This document shows positions 23,913 through 31,853 of a stretch of 37,382 bases of DNA, piece by piece. Origin of the DNA: a virus; IMG/VR virus record IMGVR_UViG_3300023109_001422, positions 1-37,382 of that record; one strand, given 5' to 3'. The translations under genes and the position numbers were made by a program. Position 1 is the stretch's first letter; every line of letters begins with the position of its first letter. The notes beneath the pieces are model-generated. The model saw only the letters and a list, made by a program, of their open reading frames with translations, searched no databases and was not told the DNA's origin.

Positions 23913-24591
23913 GAAACCATATATATGTGAATACTGCGGAAGCGGTTATGTAAGAGAAAAAACTCTTGCGGCGCACATGTGTGAGAAGAAACGTAGAGCT
24001 TTGCAAAAAGACGAAAAGAGAGTACGTTTGGGTTTTTATGCTTTTGGTAGATTTTATAAACTAAGTGCAGGTAATAAGAAAGAAAAAACGTATGAAGATT
24101 TTTGTGCTAGTCCCTATTACAATGCTTTTGTTAAGTTTGGCAGTTTTCTTAATAACGTCAAACCTTTATATCCTGAACGATATATTGATTACGTTGTTAC
24201 AAGCGGGGTCAAATTAGATCATTGGGCAAGAGATGAACTGTATGAAAAGTATGCATTAGAATTTATACTAAAAGAAGATGTAACAACAGCATTAGAACGT
24301 AGTGTAAAAACAATGATGGAATGGGCCGCGGAAAATGAACCGGCAGCATGGAATCATTATTTTAATTATATTAGTTTGAATAAAGCAGTATGGAATATCA
24401 AAGACGGAAAAATAAGTCCTTGGTTATTGTTGAACTGTGCTAGTGGTAAAGCTATGCTAGGAAAATTTAATGACGAACAATTAGAAATGGTGTATCATGT
24501 GATTAATCCACAACACTGGGCTATGCGTTTTAGAAAATTACCTAATGATGTACAACTTGTTAAAGATGTTGCAAAAGAAAGTAGTTTATAG
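23890..24591 (+). CDS. Protein with N-terminal CCHC-type zinc finger (unknown function)
   Basis: 233 residues from ATG 23890 (MTSMPNSEKPY), overlapping the previous gene by 23 nt; ATG 23899 is an alternative. Residues 11-33 form a zinc finger, YICEYCGSGY...LAAHMCEKK, with C-x2-C and H-x-C spacing. The rest is helical and rich in Trp and Tyr (RFYKLSAGNKKEKTYEDF, WAAENEPAAWNHYF), with no catalytic motif. It might bind DNA or RNA in replication or late transcription, since it sits between a gp62-like and other genes; this is a guess. Confidence 0.75.
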   Translation: MTSMPNSEKPYICEYCGSGYVREKTLAAHMCEKKRRALQKDEKRVRLGFYAFGRFYKLSAGNKKEKTYEDFCASPYYNAFVKFGSFLNNVKPLYPERYIDYVVTSGVKLDHWARDELYEKYALEFILKEDVTTALERSVKTMMEWAAENEPAAWNHYFNYISLNKAVWNIKDGKISPWLLLNCASGKAMLGKFNDEQLEMVYHVINPQHWAMRFRKLPNDVQLVKDVAKESSL

Positions 24592-24597
24592 AGAATA

Positions 24598-25185
24598 ATG
24601 ATGTTATTAGAAAACTGGTTCGCTACTCCAATTTATTATAATGAAACTAACAATTTTGATAATCTACAAAAAGAGATTGAAGATTGTTATTCTAAATTAA
24701 AGTTATCTAAAAACTCATACTGGGGTAAACAAAACCATTCTTTAAGTGATCCAACCTTTGAAGAAAATATTATTAACAAATATAATTTAAAAATTCTTAA
24801 AAATGAAATTATAAATCATACAACAGCTTACACTCAATGCTTTAGTCAAACAAATTTTGATGTTGACATTGCTGAATGTTGGATCACTAATACAGCACCA
24901 AAAGAACATACAGTAGTTCATAGTCACGGTTACTATGATATATCAGGTTCCTACTATTTTAAAACTAACAGTAATGACGGAAGCATTTATTTCTTAAATC
25001 CTAATATAGCTTCAATGACATCATTGTTTTTAAAACAATACGATCATGTAGAATATCCGCCTACAATGGGTAAAATAATTTTATTTCCAAGTTGGTTATA
25101 TCATGGTGTAAGATCAAACGATACTGATAGCGATAGAATTAGTGTTTCATTTAATATAAAACTTAAAGAGAAAATAAATGCCTGA
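24598..25185 (+). CDS. 2OG-Fe(II) oxygenase of the TIGR02466 type
   Basis: 195 residues. ENWFATPIYY at the N-terminus, IAECWITNTAPKEHT, HSHGYYDISGSYYF near residue 107 (iron-binding H..D), then IILFPSWLYHGVRSN near residue 160 (distal His) and RISVSFNIK with the Arg for 2-oxoglutarate. This family of putative hydroxylases is frequent in marine T4-like phages. Second oxygenase in the window, not closely related to the one at 19367. ATG 24601 is an alternative start. Ends overlapping the next gene by 8 nt. Confidence 0.8.
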   Translation: MMLLENWFATPIYYNETNNFDNLQKEIEDCYSKLKLSKNSYWGKQNHSLSDPTFEENIINKYNLKILKNEIINHTTAYTQCFSQTNFDVDIAECWITNTAPKEHTVVHSHGYYDISGSYYFKTNSNDGSIYFLNPNIASMTSLFLKQYDHVEYPPTMGKIILFPSWLYHGVRSNDTDSDRISVSFNIKLKEKINA

Positions 25186-25738
25186 TATTGATATAGACTT
25201 CGCTGATAGAGATATTGTATTATCTACACTTAAACATCGTGTTGCAAAATTAGATAGTGGCAAGAAACACAATACAGGAGTGTATGCAACTGAGGTTCCA
25301 CATAACCCTGTAGATAATATAAGCACTATCGAACATAAGACTGCGGAAGAACGCGGCTACTTCAAACTAGACTTCTTAAACGTAAGCATCTATAAAGATG
25401 TTGAATCAGAAAAACACTTAACAGAATTAATGGAAAGGACGCCATTATGGCAACTACTGGAACACAAAGACTTCGTCGACAAAGTATTTCATCTAAGCGG
25501 ACACGACAGTCTATTAAAACAATTGAAGCCTACTTCGGTACAGCAATTGGCGGCCACACTGGCAATAATACGTCCAGCGAAGCGATACTTAGCAAACGAA
25601 AGCTGGGAAAAGATAATGGACGAGGTTTGGGTGAAACCAACAAACGGTGATTACTTCTTTAAGAAAGCACACGCATTTGCTTACGCAATGAGTGTTATAG
25701 TACATATGAATTTATTGTGTGACGATCTTAATTCTTAG
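25178..25738 (+). CDS. Miniature DnaE-like (DNA polymerase III alpha active-site) protein
   Basis: 186 residues. Landmarks of bacterial DnaE (about 1160 residues) appear in the correct order but with intervening parts missing: MPDIDIDFADR (two catalytic Asp), KHNTGVYATEVP, GYFKLDFLNV (the third catalytic Asp position), LLKQLKPTSVQQLAATLAII, and FFKKAHAFAYAMSVI near the end. The PHP, thumb, beta-binding and OB parts are absent. All three catalytic Asp positions seem kept, so it is not simply decayed. It could be a minimal polymerase-like enzyme, a regulator of the host polymerase, or a repurposed fold. Overlaps the convergent gene by 11 nt. Confidence 0.65.
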   Translation: MPDIDIDFADRDIVLSTLKHRVAKLDSGKKHNTGVYATEVPHNPVDNISTIEHKTAEERGYFKLDFLNVSIYKDVESEKHLTELMERTPLWQLLEHKDFVDKVFHLSGHDSLLKQLKPTSVQQLAATLAIIRPAKRYLANESWEKIMDEVWVKPTNGDYFFKKAHAFAYAMSVIVHMNLLCDDLNS

Positions 25739-26099
25739 GTTTCTTAACTAGCTGTACTGATTTACGCTTTACACGCTTAATAGCAAGATTATTTAAGTTT
25801 ACACAAGGACCAATAGTTACTTTTACATCCTTGCTGTTCATAGTCATTATTGCATATTTGAAACGTTCCATTTCTCCACCTAAGAAGATGTTAATAGGAA
25901 TCAGTCGATTTGACTCCCACCACCAAGCATCTCCTAATTCTAGCAATAGTTCTTTTTCAGGTTCAGTATGTAGTAATGTATAAACATACATACTAGTAAC
26001 ATATTGATCTTGATTTATAATTATGCCGACGTATTCATTGCCGCCGTAATGAACAACGCTAATGTAAGGAAGATTGTTTTCGATATCTTTTAGTAACAT
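25728..26099 (-). CDS. Conserved phage protein of unknown function
   Basis: 123 residues, start ATG 26099 (MLLKDIENNLPYIS) with GGAAAC as ribosome site; it runs against the plus-strand genes. Beta-rich N-terminal region (VVHYGGNEYVGIIINQDQ) and a basic tail (KRVKRKSVQLVKKPKN). Neither membrane segments nor catalytic motifs. Sm- or OB-like nucleic-acid binding is a possibility suggested by the beta-rich body and basic tail, no more. It overlaps the mini-DnaE gene at its 3' end and diverges from the virion-like gene 22 nt away. Confidence 0.65.
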   Translation of the reverse strand: MLLKDIENNLPYISVVHYGGNEYVGIIINQDQYVTSMYVYTLLHTEPEKELLLELGDAWWWESNRLIPINIFLGGEMERFKYAIMTMNSKDVKVTIGPCVNLNNLAIKRVKRKSVQLVKKPKN

Positions 26100-26107
26100 A
26101 TGTTTCC

Positions 26108-26115
26108 GATAAATA
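26108..26115 (+). promoter_or_regulatory. Late-type box GATAAATA, 5 nt before ATG 26121
   Basis: GATAAATA-N5-ATG in a 21-nt divergent intergenic gap. Late-type start would be the A of the ATG, so the virion-like gene should be leaderless. Confidence 0.55.
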
Positions 26116-26120
26116 GTTGT

Positions 26121-26903
26121 ATGCAAACTTTAAGGTATTTAGTATCAAACAGAACAGAGGTCCTCGCAAATGAAGCAGGACACGTCACGGAGTATAGACC
26201 AGTGTATAGCAGAAACTTACAAGTGTATAAAGGCATTGATAATGTCTTAGAATTTAAATTAATTAATCCAGATCAGAAACCATTAGATGTAGATAGATAC
26301 ACACCTAAGTTTGTTGCATTTGATGAGAACAAACAAATGGTTATTGAACGTGACGGCGTCAACTTACAAGAAGGTGATAGTACTGCATATACTAAAAAAG
26401 GTCTGTTTAGTGTTACTGTTACTGAAAATGATTTACTAAATGTAAAAGATCAATATCTATCTTACAATATCTATCTAGTAGATTATGACGATACTAAAGT
26501 ATTAACATATGCTAATGAATGGTTTGACAGCGCAGGAGTTATTAGAGTAAGTAGTAGTGCATTTCCAGGGCCAATAGATAGTAAGGTAGTTGATACCTTT
26601 GTAATGGACAACGATGTTTGGTATTCAGAAACCATTGAAGCTCAGCCCGGAATAAACGGTAATGAGGCTTTACACACTGCGGCAGTATACACTGATTCGT
26701 ACATTGGCGATGTTGTTGTACAAGGAACATTAGAAAATCAAATAACCGGTACAACTAATTGGGCTGATGTTAGCACAACAACACTAACTGGTAACGAAAC
26801 TGGACCTACGCCTATAAACTTTAACGGTGTGTTTACATACATACGTTTTAAAACAACAGCCAATCCAAACAGCACAGTACCTAAAATATTAGTTAGAAAT
26901 TAG
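26121..26903 (+). CDS. Probable virion structural protein
   Basis: 260 residues, beta-rich, starting MQTLRYLVSNRTEVLANEAG. Residues 1-140 resemble a baseplate/fibre-type beta domain (EYRPVYSRNLQVYKGIDNV, EFKLINPDQKPLD, TPKFVAFDENKQ), followed by a second beta-sandwich-like domain (VVQGTLENQITGTTNWADV, FTYIRFKTTANPN). No enzyme motif. A similar architecture is common among small structural proteins of T4-like marine phages; the late box supports a virion role. It is followed closely by the TonB receptor promoter. Confidence 0.7.
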   Translation: MQTLRYLVSNRTEVLANEAGHVTEYRPVYSRNLQVYKGIDNVLEFKLINPDQKPLDVDRYTPKFVAFDENKQMVIERDGVNLQEGDSTAYTKKGLFSVTVTENDLLNVKDQYLSYNIYLVDYDDTKVLTYANEWFDSAGVIRVSSSAFPGPIDSKVVDTFVMDNDVWYSETIEAQPGINGNEALHTAAVYTDSYIGDVVVQGTLENQITGTTNWADVSTTTLTGNETGPTPINFNGVFTYIRFKTTANPNSTVPKILVRN

Positions 26904-26904
26904 G

Positions 26905-26933
26905 TTGACAACGTAATATAATTACGTTATAAT
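26905..26933 (+). promoter_or_regulatory. Perfect sigma-70 promoter with palindromic spacer, N6-ATG
   Basis: TTGACA (26905-26910), 17 nt, TATAAT (26928-26933). The spacer with one extra base on each side (26910-26928) reads AACGTAAT-ATA-ATTACGTT, an 8-bp inverted repeat around 3 nt, the geometry of a dimeric repressor operator between -35 and -10. Six nt after the -10 comes the ATG at 26940, so the predicted start is the first base of the start codon. Confidence 0.85.
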
Positions 26934-26939
26934 AAGTGC

Positions 26940-28673
26940 ATGAAAAATAAAAATAACTTAATTGCCGCTTTCTGTGCGGCTTTTTTAATGACCCCAGTAT
27001 ATGCAACAGAGCTTGTAATTTATGTATATGCTGATAGAACCCCTTCAATTATTGCTAGTAATACATATTCCTATGACATAGTTGAAACTGATGAGCTAGA
27101 GGATATATCAAGTCTTGATATATTATCAAGCGGACCAAAAGGACAAATGAGCTCCTTGTTTATAAGAGGCGCAGATAGTGATCAAAGCCTTATAACCCTT
27201 AATGGTATTGCTATTAAAGACCATAGTAGCCCAACAGGTACAGACGATCTTGGGCAACACAACTTTACAGGTATAGATGTTGTCGAAGTATACAAAGGCC
27301 CAATGAGTAGTTTGTATGGAGCAAATGCAGCCGGAGGTGTAGTTAATCTAGTATCAGATGTAACAAGCAGATCCTATATAGGTTCCACAATAGGAAATAA
27401 TAATTCAGTTGCAGTAGAAACACAATTATCTGGAAAAGTAAAAAACTTAGATTACACTCTTACTATTGACGGCGAACGCACAGACGGTATTAGTGTATAC
27501 CCAGACGGTGAAGAAACAGATCCATACGAAAATAAAAATATAAATCTTAACTTATTGTATCACACCGATTATAGTAATTACAGACTTATACACATAGACG
27601 AAACTAATTATTCAAATTTAGATTCGCAAGGTGATACCCTTGAGTATACAGGTGATTGGAATTGGACTAATACACAGTTAGATTATAATAACGAAACAGT
27701 TCGTGTAACACTCAACAATTCAAATCATAGGAGAATATATACTAAAGGTAGATGGCTTGAAGGAGACTACGATAGTACAGTGAACACGCTATATGCTTCT
27801 AAACTTATTAAAGTTGATAACAATGATATAATCGTAGGTACAGAAGTTGAAAAGATAGATGCAGATTTCTTATTAGACACTGGAGGAGTTTTTCCTTACT
27901 ACAGTAGTGTAGATAAAAAACGTACTACCAAAGGTATATTTGTAAATAATAATTCTGTTGTTAACGGTACTGTTCTTTCATATGGTGTTCGACACGATGC
28001 CATTGACGGCTTTGGAGAAAAGGACACTGGTAGAATTGGAATAGCTAATAACGGTATAAGAGCTAGTGTATCATCTGGATACAGAGTTCCGACACTATAC
28101 GAAATGTACGGAAAAGATAATTACGGGTTCAATGGCAATCCTAACTTACTAGAAGAAGATACTATAAGTTATGAAATTGGATTTAGAAATAGTTTTATAG
28201 ATACAGCAATATTTCTTACTAAAGAAGATAATGCAATCATATACAACGGCACGTATGTAAATGACTCAGGGCGTAGTTACACTAAAGGCCTTGAAGGTAA
28301 AACTACACACGAACTAAGCGGTGTATATATAGAAAATAATATATCTATTATAGATGCTAGGCAGTCCAATGGAGAACGAAAACTAAGACGACCTAATGTT
28401 ACTAATAAATTAAAACTATCTAAAATAATAGATGAAATTGTTTATTCCTTTGATGTCGACTATTACGGCAAGCACAAAGACATAGATAGTATCACATACC
28501 AAACAATTGATGTAGATGCCCTTGTAACTTACAATGCAGAAATAGACTATAAGAAAAATGATTGGAATGTATTTTTGGGGATATATAACATTAGTAATGA
28601 AAAATATCAAAGACCAAACGGTTACAGTCAATTAGGACGTAATGCTGAAGTTGGCTTTAGGAAGTACTTTTAA
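26940..28673 (+). CDS. TonB-dependent outer-membrane receptor (BtuB-like)
   Basis: 577 residues, a full-length outer-membrane receptor. A signal peptide (AAFCAAFLMTPVYA) ends near residue 22; TELVIYVYADR just after it fits a TonB box. The plug domain contains SLFIRGADSDQSLITLNG, VVEVYKGPMSSLYGANAAGGVVNL (a BtuB-like plug signature) near residue 110. The remaining ~420 residues have the alternating pattern of beta strands of a 22-strand barrel and end in FRKYF, an aromatic C-terminus used for outer-membrane insertion. It takes up a ligand such as cobalamin or iron chelates when TonB energises it; the ligand is unknown. Rarely carried by a phage as far as I know. Confidence 0.9.
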   Translation: MKNKNNLIAAFCAAFLMTPVYATELVIYVYADRTPSIIASNTYSYDIVETDELEDISSLDILSSGPKGQMSSLFIRGADSDQSLITLNGIAIKDHSSPTGTDDLGQHNFTGIDVVEVYKGPMSSLYGANAAGGVVNLVSDVTSRSYIGSTIGNNNSVAVETQLSGKVKNLDYTLTIDGERTDGISVYPDGEETDPYENKNINLNLLYHTDYSNYRLIHIDETNYSNLDSQGDTLEYTGDWNWTNTQLDYNNETVRVTLNNSNHRRIYTKGRWLEGDYDSTVNTLYASKLIKVDNNDIIVGTEVEKIDADFLLDTGGVFPYYSSVDKKRTTKGIFVNNNSVVNGTVLSYGVRHDAIDGFGEKDTGRIGIANNGIRASVSSGYRVPTLYEMYGKDNYGFNGNPNLLEEDTISYEIGFRNSFIDTAIFLTKEDNAIIYNGTYVNDSGRSYTKGLEGKTTHELSGVYIENNISIIDARQSNGERKLRRPNVTNKLKLSKIIDEIVYSFDVDYYGKHKDIDSITYQTIDVDALVTYNAEIDYKKNDWNVFLGIYNISNEKYQRPNGYSQLGRNAEVGFRKYF

Positions 28674-28798
28674 TGAAAGAACTATTTAAACAACCGTCCG
28701 TTTGGGCGGCTTTACTGTTAGTATCACCTTTGCTGTATATATTATTGTATAGGCTTGGCCTAGAACTTTGGTGTATTGCATACGGATTAATATATTAA
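28673..28798 (+). CDS. 41-residue membrane peptide coupled to the TonB receptor
   Basis: The start ATG shares the last base of the receptor stop (TAATG). Product: MKELFKQPSVWAALLLVSPL, one transmembrane stretch (residues 11-26), then RLGLELWCIAYGLIY, also hydrophobic. A basic start followed by one or two inner-membrane helices fits a small membrane protein. Function unknown; tight coupling suggests it works with or regulates the receptor. Too short to be certain by composition, but the overlap makes it likely to be real. Confidence 0.55.
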   Translation: MKELFKQPSVWAALLLVSPLLYILLYRLGLELWCIAYGLIY

Positions 28799-28804
28799 AA
28801 ACTC

Positions 28805-28833
28805 TTGACTTAACTGCAAAGCGGCTGTATAAT
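28805..28833 (+). promoter_or_regulatory. Sigma-70 promoter TTGACT-N17-TATAAT of the primase gene, N6-ATG
   Basis: TTGACT (28805-28810), 17 nt, TATAAT (28828-28833), then six nt to ATG 28840. Predicted start is the A of the ATG. Only the last base of the -35 departs from consensus. Confidence 0.82.
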
Positions 28834-28839
28834 AATACT

Positions 28840-29823
28840 ATGAGTGTAGTAAGCGAAACAGTTCTGACATATATACCGTCTAAGCGTAAACAAACGCCTA
28901 GTGGTTGGCTGTCCTTTAACGCACCGTGTTGTCATAACAATGGTAACAGTGCAGACACTCGAGGACGTGGCGGCTTAATAAGCAACCCCGATGGAGGCGT
29001 AAGTTATCATTGTTTCAACTGCGGCTTCAAGGCATCCTGGCAACCGGGCAGGAACTTCTCACATAAACTGCGTAAACTCCTACAATGGATGGGAGCACCT
29101 GACGATATAATCAACAAGGTAGCACTAGAGGTTATGAGAGAAAATGAAGGAGTTGAAGCTAAAACACAAATAGCCCAACTACCAACTTTCAATACTGTCC
29201 CGTTGCCAGATGATGCTATTAAGATTACAGACATAACAGACTTCAACAAGTATAGTATGTCAGTACTTGAATACATGGCCTCACGTAATTTAAACACAGA
29301 TGATACAGACTATTACTGGAGCCCTAGTCTAGGGTATCGTGATAGATTGATCATACCCTTCTACTTTGAAGGCAGGGTAGTAGGTTGGACTGGACGTACA
29401 GTGAACCCGGACAAGAAGCCCAAGTACTTAACTGAGGTACAACCTGGATACGTATACGGACTAGACGAACAGGGTCATGCTAAAGTGTTTGCTATTGTGT
29501 GCGAAGGTCAACTAGATGCTATACACGTAGAAGGTACGGCACTGGGAGGGTCTGAGATAAGTGATCAACAAGCAATGTTACTCAACAGACTACAGAAACA
29601 AATAATTGTTGTTCCTGACAGAGACCAAGCAGGTAGTAAACTAGTAGAGCAAGCTATCGAGCTAGGCTGGAGCGTGAGTATGCCTGAATGGCCTGCTGGC
29701 TTAGATGACATAGGTGATGTAGTAAACAAACACGGACGTCTATATGCACTACACAGTATTGCAAGTAGTGCTAATGATAGTCCACTTAAAATAAGATTGC
29801 GAGCAAAGAAATGGTTCGATTGA
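28840..29823 (+). CDS. DNA primase, gp61-type
   Basis: 327 residues; T4 gp61 has 342. Makes RNA primers on the lagging strand with the helicase coded next. An N-terminal zinc-binding module has CCHNN near residue 28 and CFNCGF near residue 58. The TOPRIM-type catalytic part has VCEGQLDAIHV near residue 220 (Glu) and IVVPDRDQAG near residue 260 (DxD), typical of DnaG-like enzymes. ATG 28840 is chosen over an upstream in-frame ATG at 28768 because the promoter lies between them; no Shine-Dalgarno is needed if leaderless. Followed by a small overlapping gene and the helicase. Confidence 0.92.
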   Translation: MSVVSETVLTYIPSKRKQTPSGWLSFNAPCCHNNGNSADTRGRGGLISNPDGGVSYHCFNCGFKASWQPGRNFSHKLRKLLQWMGAPDDIINKVALEVMRENEGVEAKTQIAQLPTFNTVPLPDDAIKITDITDFNKYSMSVLEYMASRNLNTDDTDYYWSPSLGYRDRLIIPFYFEGRVVGWTGRTVNPDKKPKYLTEVQPGYVYGLDEQGHAKVFAIVCEGQLDAIHVEGTALGGSEISDQQAMLLNRLQKQIIVVPDRDQAGSKLVEQAIELGWSVSMPEWPAGLDDIGDVVNKHGRLYALHSIASSANDSPLKIRLRAKKWFD

Positions 29824-29957
29824 TCACTTTACTTTTTGTAATAACTGTGCTATACTTAGCAGTAACTAAAAAAGAAATCGAACAAGAGCCGCTTGGGTTT
29901 GCCCCGAGCATAATTACAATAGAAGAACTAGAACCGAGGGTATTTGATGACAACTAG
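29811..29957 (+). CDS. 48-residue membrane-anchored peptide between primase and helicase
   Basis: An open frame from ATG 29811 to a TAG at 29955, overlapping the primase end by 13 nt and the helicase start by 11 nt. The product has one N-terminal transmembrane helix (LITLLFVITVLYLAV) and a polar, acidic tail (KKEIEQEPLGFAPSIITIEE). The 123-nt gap between primase and helicase otherwise would be empty, unusual here. No function is known. The chain of overlaps suggests translational coupling. Confidence 0.55.
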   Translation: MVRLITLLFVITVLYLAVTKKEIEQEPLGFAPSIITIEELEPRVFDDN

Positions 29958-31386
29958 ACAAAACACAGACTACGGATATGATATACAAAAAGTATATCTT
30001 GAAATGATGTTGTCTGATGCTGAGAGCTTTGTACGCTGTCAAGCGGTGTTTGATCCAGGTAGCTTTGATAGACGTTTGAAAGCACCAGCAGAGTTTTTAA
30101 ACAACTATGTTATGGAACACAATGCATTACCTACGTTTGATATGATTAATGCAGCAACTGATATTAATTTAAAAGATCCAGGCGAACTACAAGAGAATCA
30201 TTATGATTGGTTAATGCAAGAGTTTGAAACGTTTAGTAAACACAAAGCATTAGAAGCAGCAATCCTAAAGAGTGCTGACTTGTTAGAGAATGGTGACTAT
30301 GGACAGTGCGAGGACTTAGTCAAGAAGGCTGTACAGATAGGTCTACAAAAAGACTTGGGTACAAACTACTTTGCTGATCCAAGAGCAAGGCTAGAAGGCA
30401 TCAAGAGTACAAACGGACAGGTAAGCACAGGCTGGCCAGCAATGGACAAGAAACTATTTGGTGGCTTCAACAGAGGCGAGCTGAATATCTTTGCAGGTGG
30501 TTCAGGTGCAGGTAAGAGTTTGTTCCTTGCTAACATTGGTGTTAACATGGCCGAGAAAGGATTGAACGTGATCTACTTGACACTAGAGCTTGCAGAGAGT
30601 CTAGTTAGTATGAGACTTGATTCAATGACTACAGGTATTCCAAGTCGTGATGTGTTTAAGAGCATTGACGATGTTGAGATGAAAGTCAAGATGATTGGCA
30701 AGAAGTCAGGTGCATTCCAAGTCAAGTATATGCCTAGTGGCAAGACAGCAAATGATGTACGTAGTTACATTAAAGAATATGAAATTAAAACAGGCAAGAA
30801 GGTAGACGTATTACTGATTGACTACTTGGACTTGTTGATGCCAGCAAGCACAAAGGTAAGTGCAGAGAACTTGTTTATCAAAGACAAGTACGTAAGTGAA
30901 GAACTACGTAACCTAGCAATGGAATTGAACACAGTGTTTGTTACAGCGGCACAGTTGAATCGTGGTGCTGTAGAAGAGATTGAATTTGATCACTCGCACA
31001 TATCAGGTGGACTTTCAAAGATACAAACAGCAGACAACGTGTTTGGTATCTTTACAAGTAGAGCAATGCGTGAACGTGGACGCTATCAGTTACAGTTGAT
31101 GAAGACACGTAACTCGTCAGGCGTAGGACAAAAGATTGATCTAGGCTTTGACATAGACACACTGCGTATTGTTGACATCGGTGATGAAGATGATGACGGA
31201 TACTCAAGTGCGCCACAAGGAGGAGGTTCTAATATACTAGCATCACTCAAACGTGGCACAGGAACAACCACACCCGAAGACAGTATAAGTGATGATCCTG
31301 CTGAAGGCTCAGGCGTTGGCAAGATAAGAGCTCAAACAGATTCAACTAAGTTGAGAGACTTTCTCAACAACCTAGACGACGAATAA
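29947..31386 (+). CDS. Replicative DNA helicase, gp41-type (DnaB family)
   Basis: 479 residues; T4 gp41 has 475. Hexameric 5'-3' helicase of the replication fork. Start ATG 29947 rather than TTG 29944. An N-terminal helical domain (residues 1-150) precedes the RecA-like motor: Walker A GGSGAGKS near residue 184, VIYLTLELAES near residue 213 (H1a), Walker B VDVLLIDYLDLL near residue 285, VFVTAAQLNRGAV near residue 332 (motif H3), and KTRNSSGVGQKIDLGFD (motif H4) near residue 385. The C-terminal tail is acidic. It is coded right behind the primase, so the primosome pair is one unit. Confidence 0.95.
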   Translation: MTTRQNTDYGYDIQKVYLEMMLSDAESFVRCQAVFDPGSFDRRLKAPAEFLNNYVMEHNALPTFDMINAATDINLKDPGELQENHYDWLMQEFETFSKHKALEAAILKSADLLENGDYGQCEDLVKKAVQIGLQKDLGTNYFADPRARLEGIKSTNGQVSTGWPAMDKKLFGGFNRGELNIFAGGSGAGKSLFLANIGVNMAEKGLNVIYLTLELAESLVSMRLDSMTTGIPSRDVFKSIDDVEMKVKMIGKKSGAFQVKYMPSGKTANDVRSYIKEYEIKTGKKVDVLLIDYLDLLMPASTKVSAENLFIKDKYVSEELRNLAMELNTVFVTAAQLNRGAVEEIEFDHSHISGGLSKIQTADNVFGIFTSRAMRERGRYQLQLMKTRNSSGVGQKIDLGFDIDTLRIVDIGDEDDDGYSSAPQGGGSNILASLKRGTGTTTPEDSISDDPAEGSGVGKIRAQTDSTKLRDFLNNLDDE

Positions 31387-31397
31387 AGGAAACCACA

Positions 31398-31853
31398 TTG
31401 TTAAAACTAATCGAGAACTCAGATCTCTGGCACCTATTTGAAGATGATCCAGTACGCCCGCATCTATCACCCTTGTATAGAACTAGCCCAGGTAGACAAG
31501 CATTTGTGCTGTACAGTCGCAACGATATTAGACCTAGAGCAAGAGCTGTTATATGTGTAGCCTATACCAATCAAATACCTGAGAACGAACAACAGTTGGA
31601 TCTATACTCACAAGCAGCTAGTCAAGAAGGCGAGTATGCAAGCACAGCAGTATTTTACACAGTGTGGTCGTATGATCGCGGAGCAGGAAGAGACATAGTG
31701 TTTGCGGCACAGAGTTGGATACAAGAACACAAGGGCTGTACACGTTATGTAACACTAAGCCCACTTACTGAAATGGCCGAACGCTTTCACCTAAAGAATG
31801 GTGCTGTACTAGTCAATCGCGGCGACACATGTCAAAACTTTGAGTATGCGTGA
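31398..31853 (+). CDS. Small protein with GNAT-like C-terminus (unknown)
   Basis: 151 residues from TTG 31398, preceded by AAAGGAAA; no earlier ATG fits. SPLYRTSPGRQAFVLYSRND and ARAVICVAYTNQIPENEQQ form beta strands; the last part RYVTLSPLTEMAERFHLKNGA has the appearance of the end of a GNAT acetyltransferase fold, but the acetyl-CoA P-loop is not clear. Therefore acetyltransferase is only one possibility. Abuts the minus-strand gene tail to tail (31854). Confidence 0.65.
   Translation: MLKLIENSDLWHLFEDDPVRPHLSPLYRTSPGRQAFVLYSRNDIRPRARAVICVAYTNQIPENEQQLDLYSQAASQEGEYASTAVFYTVWSYDRGAGRDIVFAAQSWIQEHKGCTRYVTLSPLTEMAERFHLKNGAVLVNRGDTCQNFEYA

Noticed and set aside
26880-26940. Cobalamin riboswitch before the BtuB-like receptor
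   Set aside because: Only 36 nt separate the two genes and the promoter start falls on the ATG, so no leader RNA exists to hold a riboswitch.
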